A model generated the notes under the pieces. It was not told the origin of the DNA. It ran no database searches and worked only from the letters and a program-made list of their open reading frames with translations. A program made the translations under genes and the position numbers. From positions 310,001 through 374,000 of the forward strand of contig MU839842.1 in the NCBI GenBank assembly GCA_030411725.1: 64,000 bases of DNA. The letters are read 5' to 3'. Source of the stretch: Echria macrotheca (taxonomy: Eukaryota > Ascomycota > Sordariomycetes > Sordariales > Schizotheciaceae). Shown here one piece after another: positions 1 through 11,651 of this stretch (position 1 is the stretch's first letter; the number at the start of each line of letters is the position of its first letter).

Positions 1-88
1 GGTCGAAGAAGATCATTCAAATGAGATAGCATTCAAATACACATGCCTCAATCTGACAGAATTGGTAAATAGAGATCCTGCCGCCTGC

Positions 89-865
89 TCAGCAGGTATT
101 CAACATGCTCGTCAAGGCCGACTTCTCCGCCGAAGTGACGGTCAACGCCCACTTGTACTTGACCTGGACCCAGCTCCTCGCATAGGTGCAGTAGAACGAG
201 CTCAGCGGCGGCTTCCAGGCATCCGGGCTCTTGTCGCCCTTGGCCTGGTTGACGTTGTCGGTGACGGCCCAGAGCTGGGGAGACGAGATGTCGTTGGCGA
301 ATTGTTCGCGCTTCGACGTGGTCCAGGAGCTTGCGCCGCTCTGCGCGGACGTCAGCATTCAAACTCAGAAAATGACTATCTATCTACAGAGACAGACGTA
401 CCACCCAGGCATTCTTGAGGGGGACCATGTGGTCGATGTCGACGTCGCTGGCGGCGGTCCACGTCGCACCGTCGTATGGACTCTTCCATGACCCGGAGGT
501 GGCCGTGCACGCTGAGTTTACGACAACGTTGGTGCCGTCCCGCTTGAGGACGTATTCACTGGTGTCGTTAGTACCTTTCTCCCGTACCAACGTGGGATAT
601 GGAAGCATACCGAACGTTGCACGTCCCGCTTTGCGTGCTCCAGTGCGGGAATAGATCGCGACTATAGCCCCCCGGATCGGCATACGCCTTGACCGTCAAG
701 CTCGACAGCTGTGTCTGGGCCGTGGATGCCGAGGGGATTCCGGGCTTGCTCGTCAGTACAAATGGCCCACGATGTCGGAATACATACCGGAGTCGGCAAA
801 GCTACCGGGATGGCATGGACGGTAGCGACTGCCGAGAGCAGTCCTGCAAGGATCGTGAACTTCAT
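89..865 (-). CDS. Secreted HNH-type (DUF1524-like) protein
   Basis: Predicted secreted nuclease-like protein of 206 aa. Exons 788-865, 611-744, 402-558 and 89-340 join in frame; the introns are 745-787, 559-610 (with a CTAAC branch site) and 341-401. The start at 865 opens a hydrophobic signal peptide (MKFTILAGLLSAVATVHA). After splicing the body shows YSRDLFPHW, then VDIDHMVPLKNAW, which carries the Asp-His pair of the HNH/beta-beta-alpha metal finger, and near the C terminus an FANDISSPQLWAVTDNVNQAKGDKSP segment with the Asn-rich part of the motif. This order is that of the fungal and actinobacterial secreted DUF1524 family. The nuclease role comes from the family; the substrate is unknown. 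It is the leftmost gene, with its promoter in the long spacer to the right. Confidence 0.85.
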
Positions 866-2601
866 ACTCGGCGTTGGACACACGAATGTACAGATCTCTC
901 GACGGGAGTTCCTATGCTGCCACGAAGATGGAAAGGGATATAGTATCGATATATATACCGCTCCTGACACGTTTCTCGGCCCATACCACCCTTCAGCCCT
1001 CGTACTGCAACCCCATCGCCGACACCAAAACCAGGTACCCTCCTCTGTCCTCCGCAGCAGTCATGTCCTGGGCAATCCGTCTCAAACAAATGCCAAGCAC
1101 AGAATGCGCCCCGCACGCCCGCCCGCCCCGTCCGCTGCAGCCAATGCCGGCGCGTTGTAACCCTGCTAGACGTCCAGCCCCGGAGGTGTTTCTCAGAAAC
1201 GAACCAGTAAATCGCCGCGATAAGCCCACGTCGTTGCGGGTGCGCGGCTGTCACCTGGGACTTGGAGTCTTGGCCTTGCTAGGTTTGCGCGGCTGCGTTG
1301 CGTCGAAGTGATTCATATTCTCCCTCAGACGGTACCTGTAATTGTTCGAGAGACACACGGAAGCGAAAAAAGACCCCACGTGTGTTCCTACCCCTGGATT
1401 ACGGGACGGCGGGTGAAATCTAGGGATTTTTTCGGGTGTGGTGGGGAGTGGCCAATCATACGTGGTTATCGCAGCTTCCTAATCGGGAGGCTGCCGAGCG
1501 GGAGATCTGGTTTACAGTGTGGGAGAGGGTTGGATGATCGACGGGGTTGTTTATGTGCAGAGGGTGGTTATGGGGTTTGGTAGCTTACCGGAGATGGCAG
1601 CTGTCAGTTTTGTCGAGTGGGTTTGGGTTTGGAGTGGGTGGTTATTGACTTGAGAAAGATAGAGAGGTAGAGGATGCCAAGTCGATAGGTACGCTACCTA
1701 CCGTGGTCAGGAACGTGATCCCGGGCGGGTACGGACAGTAATAAAACTCAGAAATCGTGCTTCACATCGAGGTTCGATATGATATTGGGCGGAAAAAGAA
1801 CACAGACATCGACACTTCCTTCATCCGATGTCCAGACTTCCCTCAACATACCACAGGCTTGCCAAGAGCATGAGATTCCAGAGAATAATGAACCTACATC
1901 CCAATTTAGCAAATAAAACGGGGACACCTTGAAAAGATTCTGTGTAAACGGTGTCGATGTGATCCAGGGAAGTAAATCCCTCGCCAAGACACCCACCGCA
2001 TCAACCCACCTGCAGATACCACAACCCTGCTCTCGCCCCGGCATACCTGCATGCAGTCACTACGAGTACATGCTTCTAAACACTAGTTCCTGACACTAGG
2101 ACGCTAGACGGCAGTGAGGTTACATTACACATTGTAGATCAACGGCAGGTTGGGCACTATCCCGCACGGGTCACCGAAGGGATTGGTCCCGGGTGGCTTT
2201 CACCCCCGGGCAAGGATAAGCGTGTATCTCCCTGATATCTGTCAACCGACACAGTAAAAAAGCTACGGCAGCGGCCGTGTACTGTAGCCCAGCGGTATCA
2301 AACGGTCCACTTATACTAGGTCTATATGGACTTAGACTATCCCCCAAGTCCACATGCACACTGTATGTCTTCCTGGCTCGAGGTTCTACAATGTTAGGTA
2401 TCGATAAAGGTATTGAATGGAGAGCTTATCATCGTTACAGTCTTAAACTACCACCCTGCCCTGACAAGAGTATCCCACCCCACATGGAGTTTACACCATC
2501 CCACGTGCCAAGGACCACCAATCAGCGCCACAACAGCATACACACAGGAAACCAGAATGATAACATTATCAAAACCACATCGGAACTCGGCGAACTCCCA
2601 C
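866..2601. other. Intergenic spacer, no gene seen
   Basis: About 1.7 kb between the divergent-facing 5' end of the HNH gene and the 3' end of the DUF676 gene. Open frames here are short, overlap one another on both strands and have no recognisable motif, signal peptide or splice pattern. The part next to 866 must hold the HNH gene promoter; I see no clear TATA box. Confidence 0.5.
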
Positions 2602-4453
2602 CTAGGCTTTCGCATCCCCGTTGCCATTCTCGGCGATAACCTCCTTCCCATCCTTGTTTTCAACCTCACCCCCTACCTCTTCCTTAGCTTCCTTCCCCAC
2701 ATCCTCCTCCCCATCCGAGTGCTTCTCCGCCTTCCTCGAGAACAGCCCCCTCGGCATAGAAACACTCGGCATGGTAGGCATGGTCGGCAAGCTAGGCATA
2801 CTCGGCATCGAAGCCGACACCTTGGCCATGTCAACCGTCGGCAACTTGCCCGGCAGATTCGACCACAGATTCGACCCGGTCGACTGCGCGATCCCGAACA
2901 GGTGTCTCATGTACGCCTTCTTCTCGTCACCAGCCTCCCCCTCGGCCCCGTCATCATCCGGAAGGGGCACCAAAGACGCAGCAGCGGCGATGTCAATGGG
3001 CGACTCATCCGGAACGACCCCCTCTCCGTCATCCCCCGCCTTCTCCTCGATATCCGTCTCCGGCTTATCCTTGTCCGCCGCATCCGCCTCCTCCACGGCC
3101 TTGGCAATCTCGGCCACGCCCTCCGGCTCCGGCTCCGGCGGCTCGGCAAACTTCGGATCATCCCACACCTCCTCCTCGCTCTCGAACCACTGCACCGCCA
3201 ACTTCGCCGCGTCGCTGACCATGCCCTCATACCCCTCATTCTTCTCCTTGTTGAACAAATTCACATGCGCGACAATCTCATCCGCCACATCCCGCACCAC
3301 CTGCCGTCTAAACAGGCCTGCGGCGGGCTGTTCCTTCGAAGGAACCGCGCAGAACGTCCGCTCCGGGACAAAATACCCCCCAGACCAGTACCCATTCTCC
3401 CCCAGCGACGCGTAGAAATCACAGATCCCCACCCCTTTGACCGCAGCAAGCCGTTCCAGCCGTCGATTCAGCTCGTTCTGTTTCAGCAGCGCACCGACAA
3501 AGGTAAAGTGGTCGCTCAACCACGCAAACGAAGCCCCCACGTTCCCGCGATTGATATACGCCAGCCCCTGGCCGAGCGCGTCCACGCTCTGCTGGTACCC
3601 CGTGACCACGTCCTCCTTGGTCAGCCCCCTCACGCTCTTGACGCCCTCCAGGATTTCCCTGCGGTGCACATACGCCGCCACCCCGCCCGCCGCGATGGCG
3701 CCCACGGTGCCGGTGCGCACGGCGATGAGCTGCCACGTCTTCCAGGCGGGACTCTTACTCGACCTGGGGACCGCCGAGCGCACAGCCGCGCCCGCGGCTT
3801 TCTTCGTAGCGAGCCGGGAGAGCGTAGCCGGTGCCGCGGCCGACAGGGCCGTCATCACGTTGAAGACGCTGCTCACGCGCTGGTAGTTGGAGAAGGCGCC
3901 GTAGACGAACATGGAGCGCGCGAGGCCGTTGTAGGGCGTGTCGAAGGCGAGGAGGCCCTGGATTAGGGGGAACATGGGCGCCGAGGGGGAGGAGGACCGG
4001 CGGCGCTCGTCGAGGGTTTGGAAGAGGGCGTCGCTGGCTACGAAGCCGCTGCGGCGCGTTGTTAGCAATTAGGGGAGGGGAGGGGGGAGACGAGGAAGAC
4101 AAACCCCATGGAGTGTGCGACGAGGATCACACCGACGGATCGGTCATTTGGCGGCCATGGCGTGTCGAGGTGTTGTTTTCGCAGGGTCATGACTTGCTCG
4201 CGCAGCCAGGCCAGGAAGGCGGCCGTGCTGACGCCGAGCTCGCCTTTTGTTTCATACTTGGGGTAGACGACGGACGTGACGAGGTCGTCGGGGAGGTTGT
4301 TGGTGATGGTGTCCTGGAGGTGTTTGGGGAAGTCGCGGAACGTGTCGTCGTCCCCCTGTTTGGTTCACATTAGCACCCCCCTGGGGATATATGTAGACCG
4401 AGAAGACGAACTTTGAATCCGTGGATGAAACAGAGCAGCAGAATTCGTTTCAT
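2602..4453 (-). CDS. DUF676 lipase-like alpha/beta hydrolase
   Basis: Putative serine esterase/lipase of 579 aa. Exons 4412-4453, 4105-4355 and 2602-4048 join in frame (introns 4356-4411 and 4049-4104). The start at 4453 gives MKRILLLCFIHGFKGDDDTF, the standard opening of fungal DUF676 proteins with the HG oxyanion-hole turn. The nucleophile elbow AHSMGG is split by intron 2, with Ser at about residue 96. FDTPYNGLA follows, as expected of the family. A hydrophobic stretch rich in Gly/Ala/Val (WQLIAVRTGTVGAIAAGGVA) may anchor it to a membrane. The C-terminal third is low complexity: acidic, then MPSMPSLPTMPTMP repeats, then a Glu/Lys-rich tail. The hydrolase fold is well supported; the substrate is not known. 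Confidence 0.85.
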
Positions 4454-4833
4454 GTTGCAATAGGTGTGGAGTTAGATCAGGGTGCAGGATGAGGAAGTTG
4501 TTTACTAGGGACCAGGATTGATGATATTGATATCGATGCAAGATGAAGAATGTGCAGAGGATGACGACAGCAATGTTTCCCCAACGCCAAAGCTAAATCG
4601 TCTGAATTTGTTCTCTGTAGCGCCCCTTCTGTCGGAACGTGCAGGTTTCTGGCTCACACACGCACGTCATCCGTAACGTCATAAAGCTTGTTGCGACTGC
4701 CGGCTCGGCCCGCCAATGAGCTGCACCCGCAGGGCACCACGACGATTCGAGCAACCAGGTGGTGGAACAAAAGGCACATGCAAGCTGCACGGATGAAATA
4801 TGCATTTCGGTATATGGACTGGGGTGTTGGACG
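4454..4833. other. Intergenic spacer
   Basis: Short spacer between the DUF676 start and the PAQR stop. It should hold the DUF676 promoter and the PAQR terminator. No gene or RNA is recognisable. Confidence 0.4.
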
Positions 4834-5856
4834 CTACTCCATGGTATTGCCGTACTCCTGCCACCGACGAACAACCATGATGAGCCCGTTTAGTCTGACC
4901 AACGCGCCGGTAAGCACGAGCAGATGCATCCAGTTGTGGCTCTGGCCGAGGAGGTCAAACCGCCTGGGAAACCATCGCTCCGGGACCCGTGCCGCGTAGA
5001 CGGCCGAGCCCGAGAAGTTGATAACCGCCAACCCGAAAAACGACTCAAGCCCCATCATCTCGTCCAGCGCGTCCCAGCCGAAGCGCAGCAGCCCATGCAC
5101 TATGGGCGTGAACAGGCTCGCACCGAGAAAACAGTACACCAGGAACCGCGTGAAGCGGTACTCGGGCCGCCGAAAGGCCGGACGCAGCGTGAACACGCCG
5201 CAGCCCGTGGCCGTGGCGGTCAGCATGAAGATGTACACGTCGCGGATGGCGTGGTGGTGATAGAACGCAAAGTGGGCGCCCGACACGCCCGTGCCCCACA
5301 TGACCAGCACGATGCCGAGGTGGTCGAGCTCGTTGCCGAACTTGTGCATCTCGGCGCTGTGGTCCGAGAAGGTGTGGTAGACGGTCAAGAGGACGAAGCA
5401 GACCACCACGCCGGTGAAGTAGACGCCGATGGCTAGGCCGTCCCGGGGGGCCAGACCGTGGGGGAGGCGGGCGAGGAAGAAGAAGTGGGTGAAGAGGGCG
5501 AGGAAGAGGAGGGCGCCGAGGAGATGCGACCAGATGTTTGCTTTGACGGGTTAGTTGTGTGGCGAGGGTGAGGGTGAGGCATACCTGTTTCATTGTGTAT
5601 CCTGAAGATGCTAGTGATCGAGTCGTGATAGGAGAACGAAGCTTTTCTGGTAGATTATTCGGTGAGATGGTCGCTCCTGGTTTCTAGTTCTGACCAACCT
5701 GTAGCCTATGATGATGAACTCGTTGTCTCGTTGCCACGGAACTGGGGCGTGGTCAGTCTGAGTCGACGCGGCGCAATGACTGGCGGTCAACGTACATATC
5801 TCGGCCCAAATCAACAGGCCGTTTTTGGCTGACGGTGATTTTGTTTTAGAGGCCAT
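4834..5856 (-). CDS. PAQR / haemolysin III family seven-helix membrane protein
   Basis: Predicted 290-aa integral membrane protein of the progestin/adipoQ receptor (PAQR, HlyIII) family, which in fungi includes the Izh proteins linked to zinc and sterol/lipid homeostasis. Exons 5796-5856, 5699-5741, 5585-5646 and 4834-5540 join in frame; introns are 5742-5795, 5647-5698 and 5541-5584. The spliced N terminus reads FPWQRDNEFIIIGYR, then IHNETANIWSHLLGALLF, the diagnostic PAQR signature. Later HTFSDHSAEMHKFGNELDHLGI and the C-terminal GQSHNWMHLL supply the conserved Ser, His and Asp residues thought to bind metal. The 5' end overlaps the edge of the degenerate membrane-protein fragment on the other strand. 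Ceramidase or receptor activity cannot be told from sequence. Confidence 0.9.
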
Positions 5857-5899
5857 GATGGAGATCTGCCGAAGCGTGGAGACGGGACCCCGATTAAAC

Positions 5900-6315
5900 G
5901 ACAGAAGACTGCGGCTTGACGACAAAGAAACCGGCACGGCGTTCTTCAAGCGGCGGCCCTGTGTCTTCGACAAGCGGCCAACTAACGACTTTGTCTCGCC
6001 CCACGACCACCGGCGCTGGTCTCTGGTCAAGGCGGCCCTCGCTGACTACCCCTTCCTGATGAACGGCGGACTGTGGGTCGTGCTGAATTTGCTGGTCGCC
6101 AAGCACCGTCGGCTCAACGATTTCTGGGGGCACTGGATGGACGGTAAGAAGACATGGTGGCAGAGCGTCGGGCTCGGCGCATTGGTCTTTGTTTGCGGTT
6201 TCAGTTTGGTCATGGCTCGATTTTACATTGTGCTGGAGGCGTTCGTCAGTCTGCGGGAGATGCCCGCTTCGGCCTACCAGACCCAGAGTGGACCGATATT
6301 TTTCCTCATTTTTGA
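5900..6315 (+). pseudogene. Truncated, frameshifted fragment of a fungal multi-pass membrane protein
   Basis: From about 5960 to 6280 the plus strand reads as the C-terminal part of a large fungal membrane-protein family found in many ascomycetes: YPFLMNGGLWVVLNLLVAKHRR, then FWGHWMDGKKTWW, a transmembrane stretch and VLEAFVSLREMP. At about 6281-6285 the frame breaks. Reading on in another frame gives the expected family end EWTDIFPHF followed by TGA at 6313-6315, which is what one missing base would produce. The N-terminal several hundred residues of the family are absent, and the left end runs into the first exon of the PAQR gene on the other strand. I read it as a gene relic. The exact left edge is uncertain. 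Confidence 0.65.
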
Positions 6316-6815
6316 AAGAATAATGTTGACCAATGTGCTTTGCCCGTGGACAGTCTTTGCCTTCTTACCCTCGGACTTGCCCATGCATCTCGGGTCGCTG
6401 CTAGCTGCGACTGAGAACTGAGAAGCTACTCATTGTTGACAGATCGAGAAGCAGGCAGTCCGAACCTATGGTTCCCAGGCTCCTCCCTCTCCCTGTTCAA
6501 AAACTTCTCAGCCCTTCTTGTTCACATCTACTTGGGCTGACTGACTGGAGCCGTTTGCCACCTGGAATGGAGCTGAGCTCGGACATCAACAGCCATGGAT
6601 TGGAATCCGCACCGCGTTTGGGAGTGGTGTAGTGTGCAAGAAAAAGGACAACACTCCCTTGCACAACCTCGTACTGGGCACTTATACACGACATATCCCC
6701 ACGTCGTCACAGGCTAGAGACTCCTGTGGCATGCACGTGGTTCCAGAAGAACGCAAGTTTAATTCAGAAAAACATAGGACACACTGCAAAGTCCCACGCC
6801 GTCCCAAGCCAAAAA
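6316..6815. other. Intergenic spacer
   Basis: Roughly 500 bp between the pseudogene and the 3' end of the giant minus-strand gene. Only short unsupported frames are seen. Confidence 0.4.
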
Positions 6816-9800
6816 TCAAGCAAAAACCTTCTCCACCACCACCGGGTTCGACGCATCATGCGAAAACCGCGTGACGACCCCATTATCAGGATCCCGATTC
6901 TGCCTCCGATAATTCTCCCTCATAACCACCGCCGGCCCAGGCACCACCCTCCCGCCGTTCCCATTCAGCCGCGCCTGGTTCACGACAAAGCTAATCTCAC
7001 CAACATTCCTCAGCGGCACCAGCCGTGCCGTCGTCCGCGGAATCAGCGTAAAAACAAGCGTCTCCTGCCCCTTCCCGTCCTTCTCCACATTACAGTGCGC
7101 GTTAAAGCGCGGGTTGCTCAGCATCCTACCCCCCGATCCTTGGTACGGACTCGCGATGAGATCAGTCGCCTTGCCGCCCATGGGGAAACGTACCTCGACA
7201 CTGAAAAGTTGGAGGTTCTGCAGCGTGATGGGTTTTTTTGAGAGACGCACACCGACGACGATGTCGATCGCGTGGTCGGCTACGGTGTCGGGCTTGGGGA
7301 TGGTGAATTTGACGGGCGGGCGGGCGGAGGAAGGTGTAGGTGTGCCGAGGGGGAAGATGACCAGCTCGAATTGGGAGGTTATGCCCTTGTTTAGGAGCGC
7401 GTTCTCGTTCGCGCGGAGGTGCGTCGTCTCGCCGTCGGAGATGGGCGGGCTTGCGGAGGGGTTGAATCCCTTGGGCAGGCCGGTGGGTTTTCCGGGCGGC
7501 AGGGACGGCGGGGACTGGTGCGGTGGTGGTGCGGGCTTGTTGGGGTCCGGGTCGGGCGGTGGGGAGGAACTGGTGTCCGGACGGTCGACTACTACCCAGT
7601 CGTCGGGGTTGTCGCTGTCGTCTTTGGGGAGGCGGATGTGGCGGGGGACGAGGACGGAGTCGGGGGGGAGTTTGTCTTCCTCGGCGGTGCCGGCGGGGAA
7701 GGTCCTGGTTGTGGGCGGGAGCTCGATCTTCATCTTGGAGATGTGCGAGGTCAACACTGTTCCTACGAGCGCCGAGGTCGGCACGCTCTCGTCAAAGTAC
7801 TTCATCGTCGGCTGCGGTTTGGTTTCTGCCTTTGGGTCTGCAGTTGATGTTGATGGGTCGGGGGTGGCGGCTGGCTGCGATGTGGCTGGCGGTGATGGGG
7901 CGGGAGGAGCCGGCACTGTGGCCGGGGCCGGGGCCGGAGTGGGACCCGGCGGAATCGGGCCTGGTGGAGTGGGAGTCGTGTTCGGCGCTGACGTCGGTGG
8001 CGGTCGGGTCATGTCGTGTGTCACCACTTCATAGGCTGCCGCGGAAAATGCAGGAAAAACAAGCATACGCGAGTCCCAGTCAAATACGGCCTTTGGCAAC
8101 GCACTCTTCAGCTCGGCCGGCAGCTCCGAATCGGTATCTCCTTTGGTGGCCGCCTCCATCGGCGCCTTGCCCGGGCTGTTGAACCACTTGACGATGCGCA
8201 GAGCGTCGTATCGCTCACCCTCAGGCGGATTATCGGTAGTCGTGTAAACGGCGGGAAACTCGACCTCGAGAGATCCAGCTGCCAGATTGGTACCGATGCT
8301 GAAACACTGCTGATGCGGCGGCTGGGACAGCGTGATCTGATCGGTTGGATCCCAGTGTGGTGAACCGGGCATCCTGTCAAACAGACATAGCAGGATATCC
8401 TTGTCGAGCGTCTCAAAACGGAGTGTGGGTTCTCTCTTGCCTGCAACATCATCACTGACAGCCCAGGGCGCGTGGATCTGAATGTCCGGGAATGCCTTGA
8501 CCACGGCGCTCCGCATGAGAAAACCGAAACATGGGATCTGGGGGTGGTAGTTGAGCTCGTGGCCGTCCTCGTCGACATATTTGGACTCGAAGTAGCGGTT
8601 CAGGTTGCGCTTCATCGACTGCCGTGCCACGTCGTCTTTCCGATCGAGGTGGTTGCCGATGCTGAGGGCTCCATCAACAAAGGCATCCATCCAGTTGTTG
8701 TCGATGTAGAAGAACCGGATCGACTCCGGGGGCAGATAGGATGGATCCGGCAGGATGTAATGGGCAGGAATGTTCTTCAGGAAAAGATTGTCGAGAATCC
8801 ACGTCTGGACGAGCTGCCAGTCTGCGCTTTTGGGCAATGTGATGTCATTGAAGGGAATGAAGAGCTCGTCGCTGGGCTCGAGAGGTTTGCTGGATGCGAA
8901 TCCCATGGAGGACAGGCCCTGCGGCCCAGGATGAGCAGCCCCGGCGGCAGATGTTGCAGCGGCCACATTCTTCCGAACGAAAGCTCTCATCACATGGTCA
9001 TGTGGGACTGTGTCTCCTTCAGTTGTCTGGAAGATCAGCGGCTGTGGTGGCTGGAGGTTACGGTGTCTCGCTTCGGGCGGGTGGCCCTCTTCTCCAGCGT
9101 CGGCCGCACTGATCTCAGCCATCGTGCCAATGGATCCTGCGATGGAGTGGAGCGTTCCCGACTTGGATTTGGCCTTCTCAGCAGCCACCTCCTTCAGGGC
9201 ATCCCGGCGGCCTGTTGTCTGAATCCCTGTCCTCAGCCTCACCAATGCCGCCGTGTAGGCTTGGTTCGCGATGCCCAGTGTTCGACCGAGCTGCCACGCG
9301 GCAGAGTACGTGATGTCCATGATGCCGAGGTTGGGGTCCAGGACCTGATAATCCGTGGAGAAGTTCGACTGGAACGGCCACCACGCCTCCTTGACCGGCG
9401 GCACGTAGCACGGTGTCAACGGCCCACGGTAGAACGCCATTGTCTCCTCGCCAGTATGCAGTCTATACCGCTGAAGACAATAGCCGTCGTTCATCCGCTG
9501 AGTGAGCCTGTCGGTCAGCTTTGCCGGCGTGCCCTTGACCTTGGTCGACGCTTTGACGTGAGCAATGACATCGTCTGTCGTGCGCAACCAGCACTTGTTG
9601 TCCTTGATGGAGAAGCCGATATGGCGCATTGAGTCGACGAAGTTGACCTCGTCTGGCGGCAGACACAGATACGTCCAGCTGTACAGCGACACGAAGGCAA
9701 TCCTTTTGTTGTCGTCTAGTGGGAACTTGAGGTTATCCTCAACGCCCTCGAGACTGACCAAGTGGACGATGATGGGCTTGGGCGATGTCAGATTCAAGGG

Positions 9801-10958
9801 CCCGGACCGGTGGCCGTGAACAACGGAGAACAGCCCATCATCGTCGAGACCGGCGTTCGCAATGTGTCTCGTGTTGACGTTGCGGACGTGGGACAGATAG
9901 GCGAACCGCGACAAATCCGGGCTGTTGGTCTTTGTGACGACACCACTTGCGTCCTTCTCAACCTCTGGTTTGCGGGTGCCTTGATCGTCATAGCCTGCAA
10001 ACAAGTCCCTCACGTACTTGGCCTTGGGGAAGATGACATCGACTTGGGTGTCCCTGTCAATCTTCTCCCCGTCCTGGTCGTCCTTGATTGGCGTTACCAC
10101 AGTTGCGGCCGGCGGCGTCGCCGTACCGTCGTCCCCGCCCATCTCCAGGTACTCTCCCATCGTGAGCTGGGTTACAAAAGTGGCTTTGTTCTGCTCGCGG
10201 TCCGTGACAGGCTGCGGCGGCACCGGCAAGCCGGTTACCGGATCGACCGTCGGAGGCAGAACTGTCTTGGATTCGATCCGCACAACATTTGGAAACAACC
10301 CCTTATCGCTCCTCTTCTTTAGGTCTCGGGACTCCAGCTTCAACTCGTCCTCGACAAAAGAGAGCAGGGCGACCCAAGGGATCTTGTTCTTGGCCTTCTT
10401 CCCGTCCGGCTTGTTTTCTTCCTCGCCATCGATGTCCTCCTGCTTGGGCGACCCTTGCTGCTCCCATGGTAGGTGGGGATCGTTGAAGACGATGTGAGGG
10501 AGTACGTTGTTGTGGTCACCCAGCCCCTGGGGCGGATATGTCGAGTGGACGATGCCCGGAGGAAGGGTAAACCGCGGCGCATTGACGTTGAACTTTTGAG
10601 TTGATGCCAGATTCAGGGGGGCTTGGTGTGTATCAGTGGGATGGGCCACAGTCTGCTTGACCTCAATCTCATAGACACCGCCTTGCATGGAGGGTTCTGG
10701 ACAAAAGTGAGTAAATGTTTTTCACGGCGAAGGGATTGGAGTCATACCATAATACGAGTACAACTGCATGGAGTTTGGAGGCAGCTCCTTTGGTTTGTTG
10801 GGGTCTTCGTCCACATCTTCCTCGGCCGTGGGACCCGCGAGGCCCGCAATCCGAGCAGCTTGAGACTTTAGAAGGGACGCCTTCTGCTCACTCAGGTGCT
10901 TCAAGACCCGTAGGCGTGAAGAAGGCGCCCCTTGGAACAGACCGGCGCCGGTATCCAT
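6816..10958 (-). CDS. Giant uncharacterised protein A of the 6.8-26.5 kb island
   Basis: Unrecognised protein of 1363 aa from the ATG at 10958, with one intron (10697-10747) joining MQLYSYY to EPSMQGGVYEIEV. Near the N terminus it has LPPGIVHSTYPPQGLGDHNNVLPHIV and then IPWVALLSF. A long middle region of mixed alpha/beta composition follows, then two Pro-rich linkers (about 54 and 33 residues) separating C-terminal blocks. No signal peptide or transmembrane segment is visible. It is divergent from gene B and belongs to a run of giant genes. The coding frame continues upstream of 10958 and is interrupted by one TAG, so the true N terminus is uncertain. I recall similar unnamed bacterial proteins with YPP...NVLPHIV and PWLALL blocks; this is from memory and untested. 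Confidence 0.75.
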
Positions 10959-11189
10959 GATGTCGGCTTGACCTGATGACAACGAATTTGCAGCGATGCT
11001 TGGCAGATGTCGAATAAGGTATCCAGTCGGGCCCGCAACTGAACGAATGAGTCGGGGGTACCACGAAGACCCTGAACTCGTGGACCCCTCACCGATCGCG
11101 GTCCACAAGAAAGGTGGATTGTATTGGAGATAGTCAGAATACGTCTATCTCCGTGGGGACACCATCTCCTTGCCGGCCGCGGTAACCAT
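10959..11189 (-). other. Coding-like N-terminal extension of gene A interrupted by a TAG
   Basis: In frame with the ATG of gene A at 10958, the upstream sequence stays open for 62 codons and looks protein-coding (YLQYNPPFLWTAIGEG, then SWYPRLIRSVAGPTGYLIRHL). Fourteen codons further up there is an ATG at 11187-11189 in the same frame. The only break is a TAG at 11145-11147. Either a real exon starts just after that TAG (it could be a 3' splice site) or the gene carries a nonsense change and starts downstream. Confidence 0.55.
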
Positions 11190-11651
11190 GATGCCGTCGG
11201 CGGTTTTATTGCACGTCGGCCTTCAGCCCTACTGCACCAGACCGGTCTGGAACCCGCAATGTTGCCGAGACATCCAAGTGCCGGCGTTGAGATGGGCCGT
11301 TTCAGCTTTGAACTAGCAACGCCCGCAGGCGGTGCGGGGGAAGCGCTATTGGGTGATGTGCGGGACACATGCGGGCCTGACTGCTTGGCGTTAGTCCCCG
11401 AGTTTGCATAATTCTTGCATAACCTTTGGGGGATGAGGGGTCCGATGGTCAGGGGTGAGCCGTAGGGGTCGTCGTCAACACAGACTTCTCATCTTGACCA
11501 TGGTGGTGATGTTGTCGACGAGTTACATGAGAGTCAGACAGAAACTTCTCAGCCCTGAACGCCCTAGTCTCAACGAGCGACGGCATCTCACCCAGATCGA
11601 CGAGCCCGAACATTGAAGTCAAAGAGCAAGTCAAAGAGCAACGTATTCACC
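11190..11651. promoter_or_regulatory. Shared divergent promoter region of genes A and B
   Basis: Spacer between two divergently transcribed giant genes, so both promoters should lie here. If gene A has upstream exons they would also fall here. No TATA box stands out. The 40 bases before the gene B start contain a duplicated 'gtcaaagagcaa'-like stretch. Confidence 0.4.

Noticed and set aside
2413..3966. 517-aa plus-strand open frame opposite the DUF676 gene
   Set aside because: It is the antisense shadow of a well-supported gene; its composition (Arg/Pro/His-rich) is typical of shadows and it has no domain.
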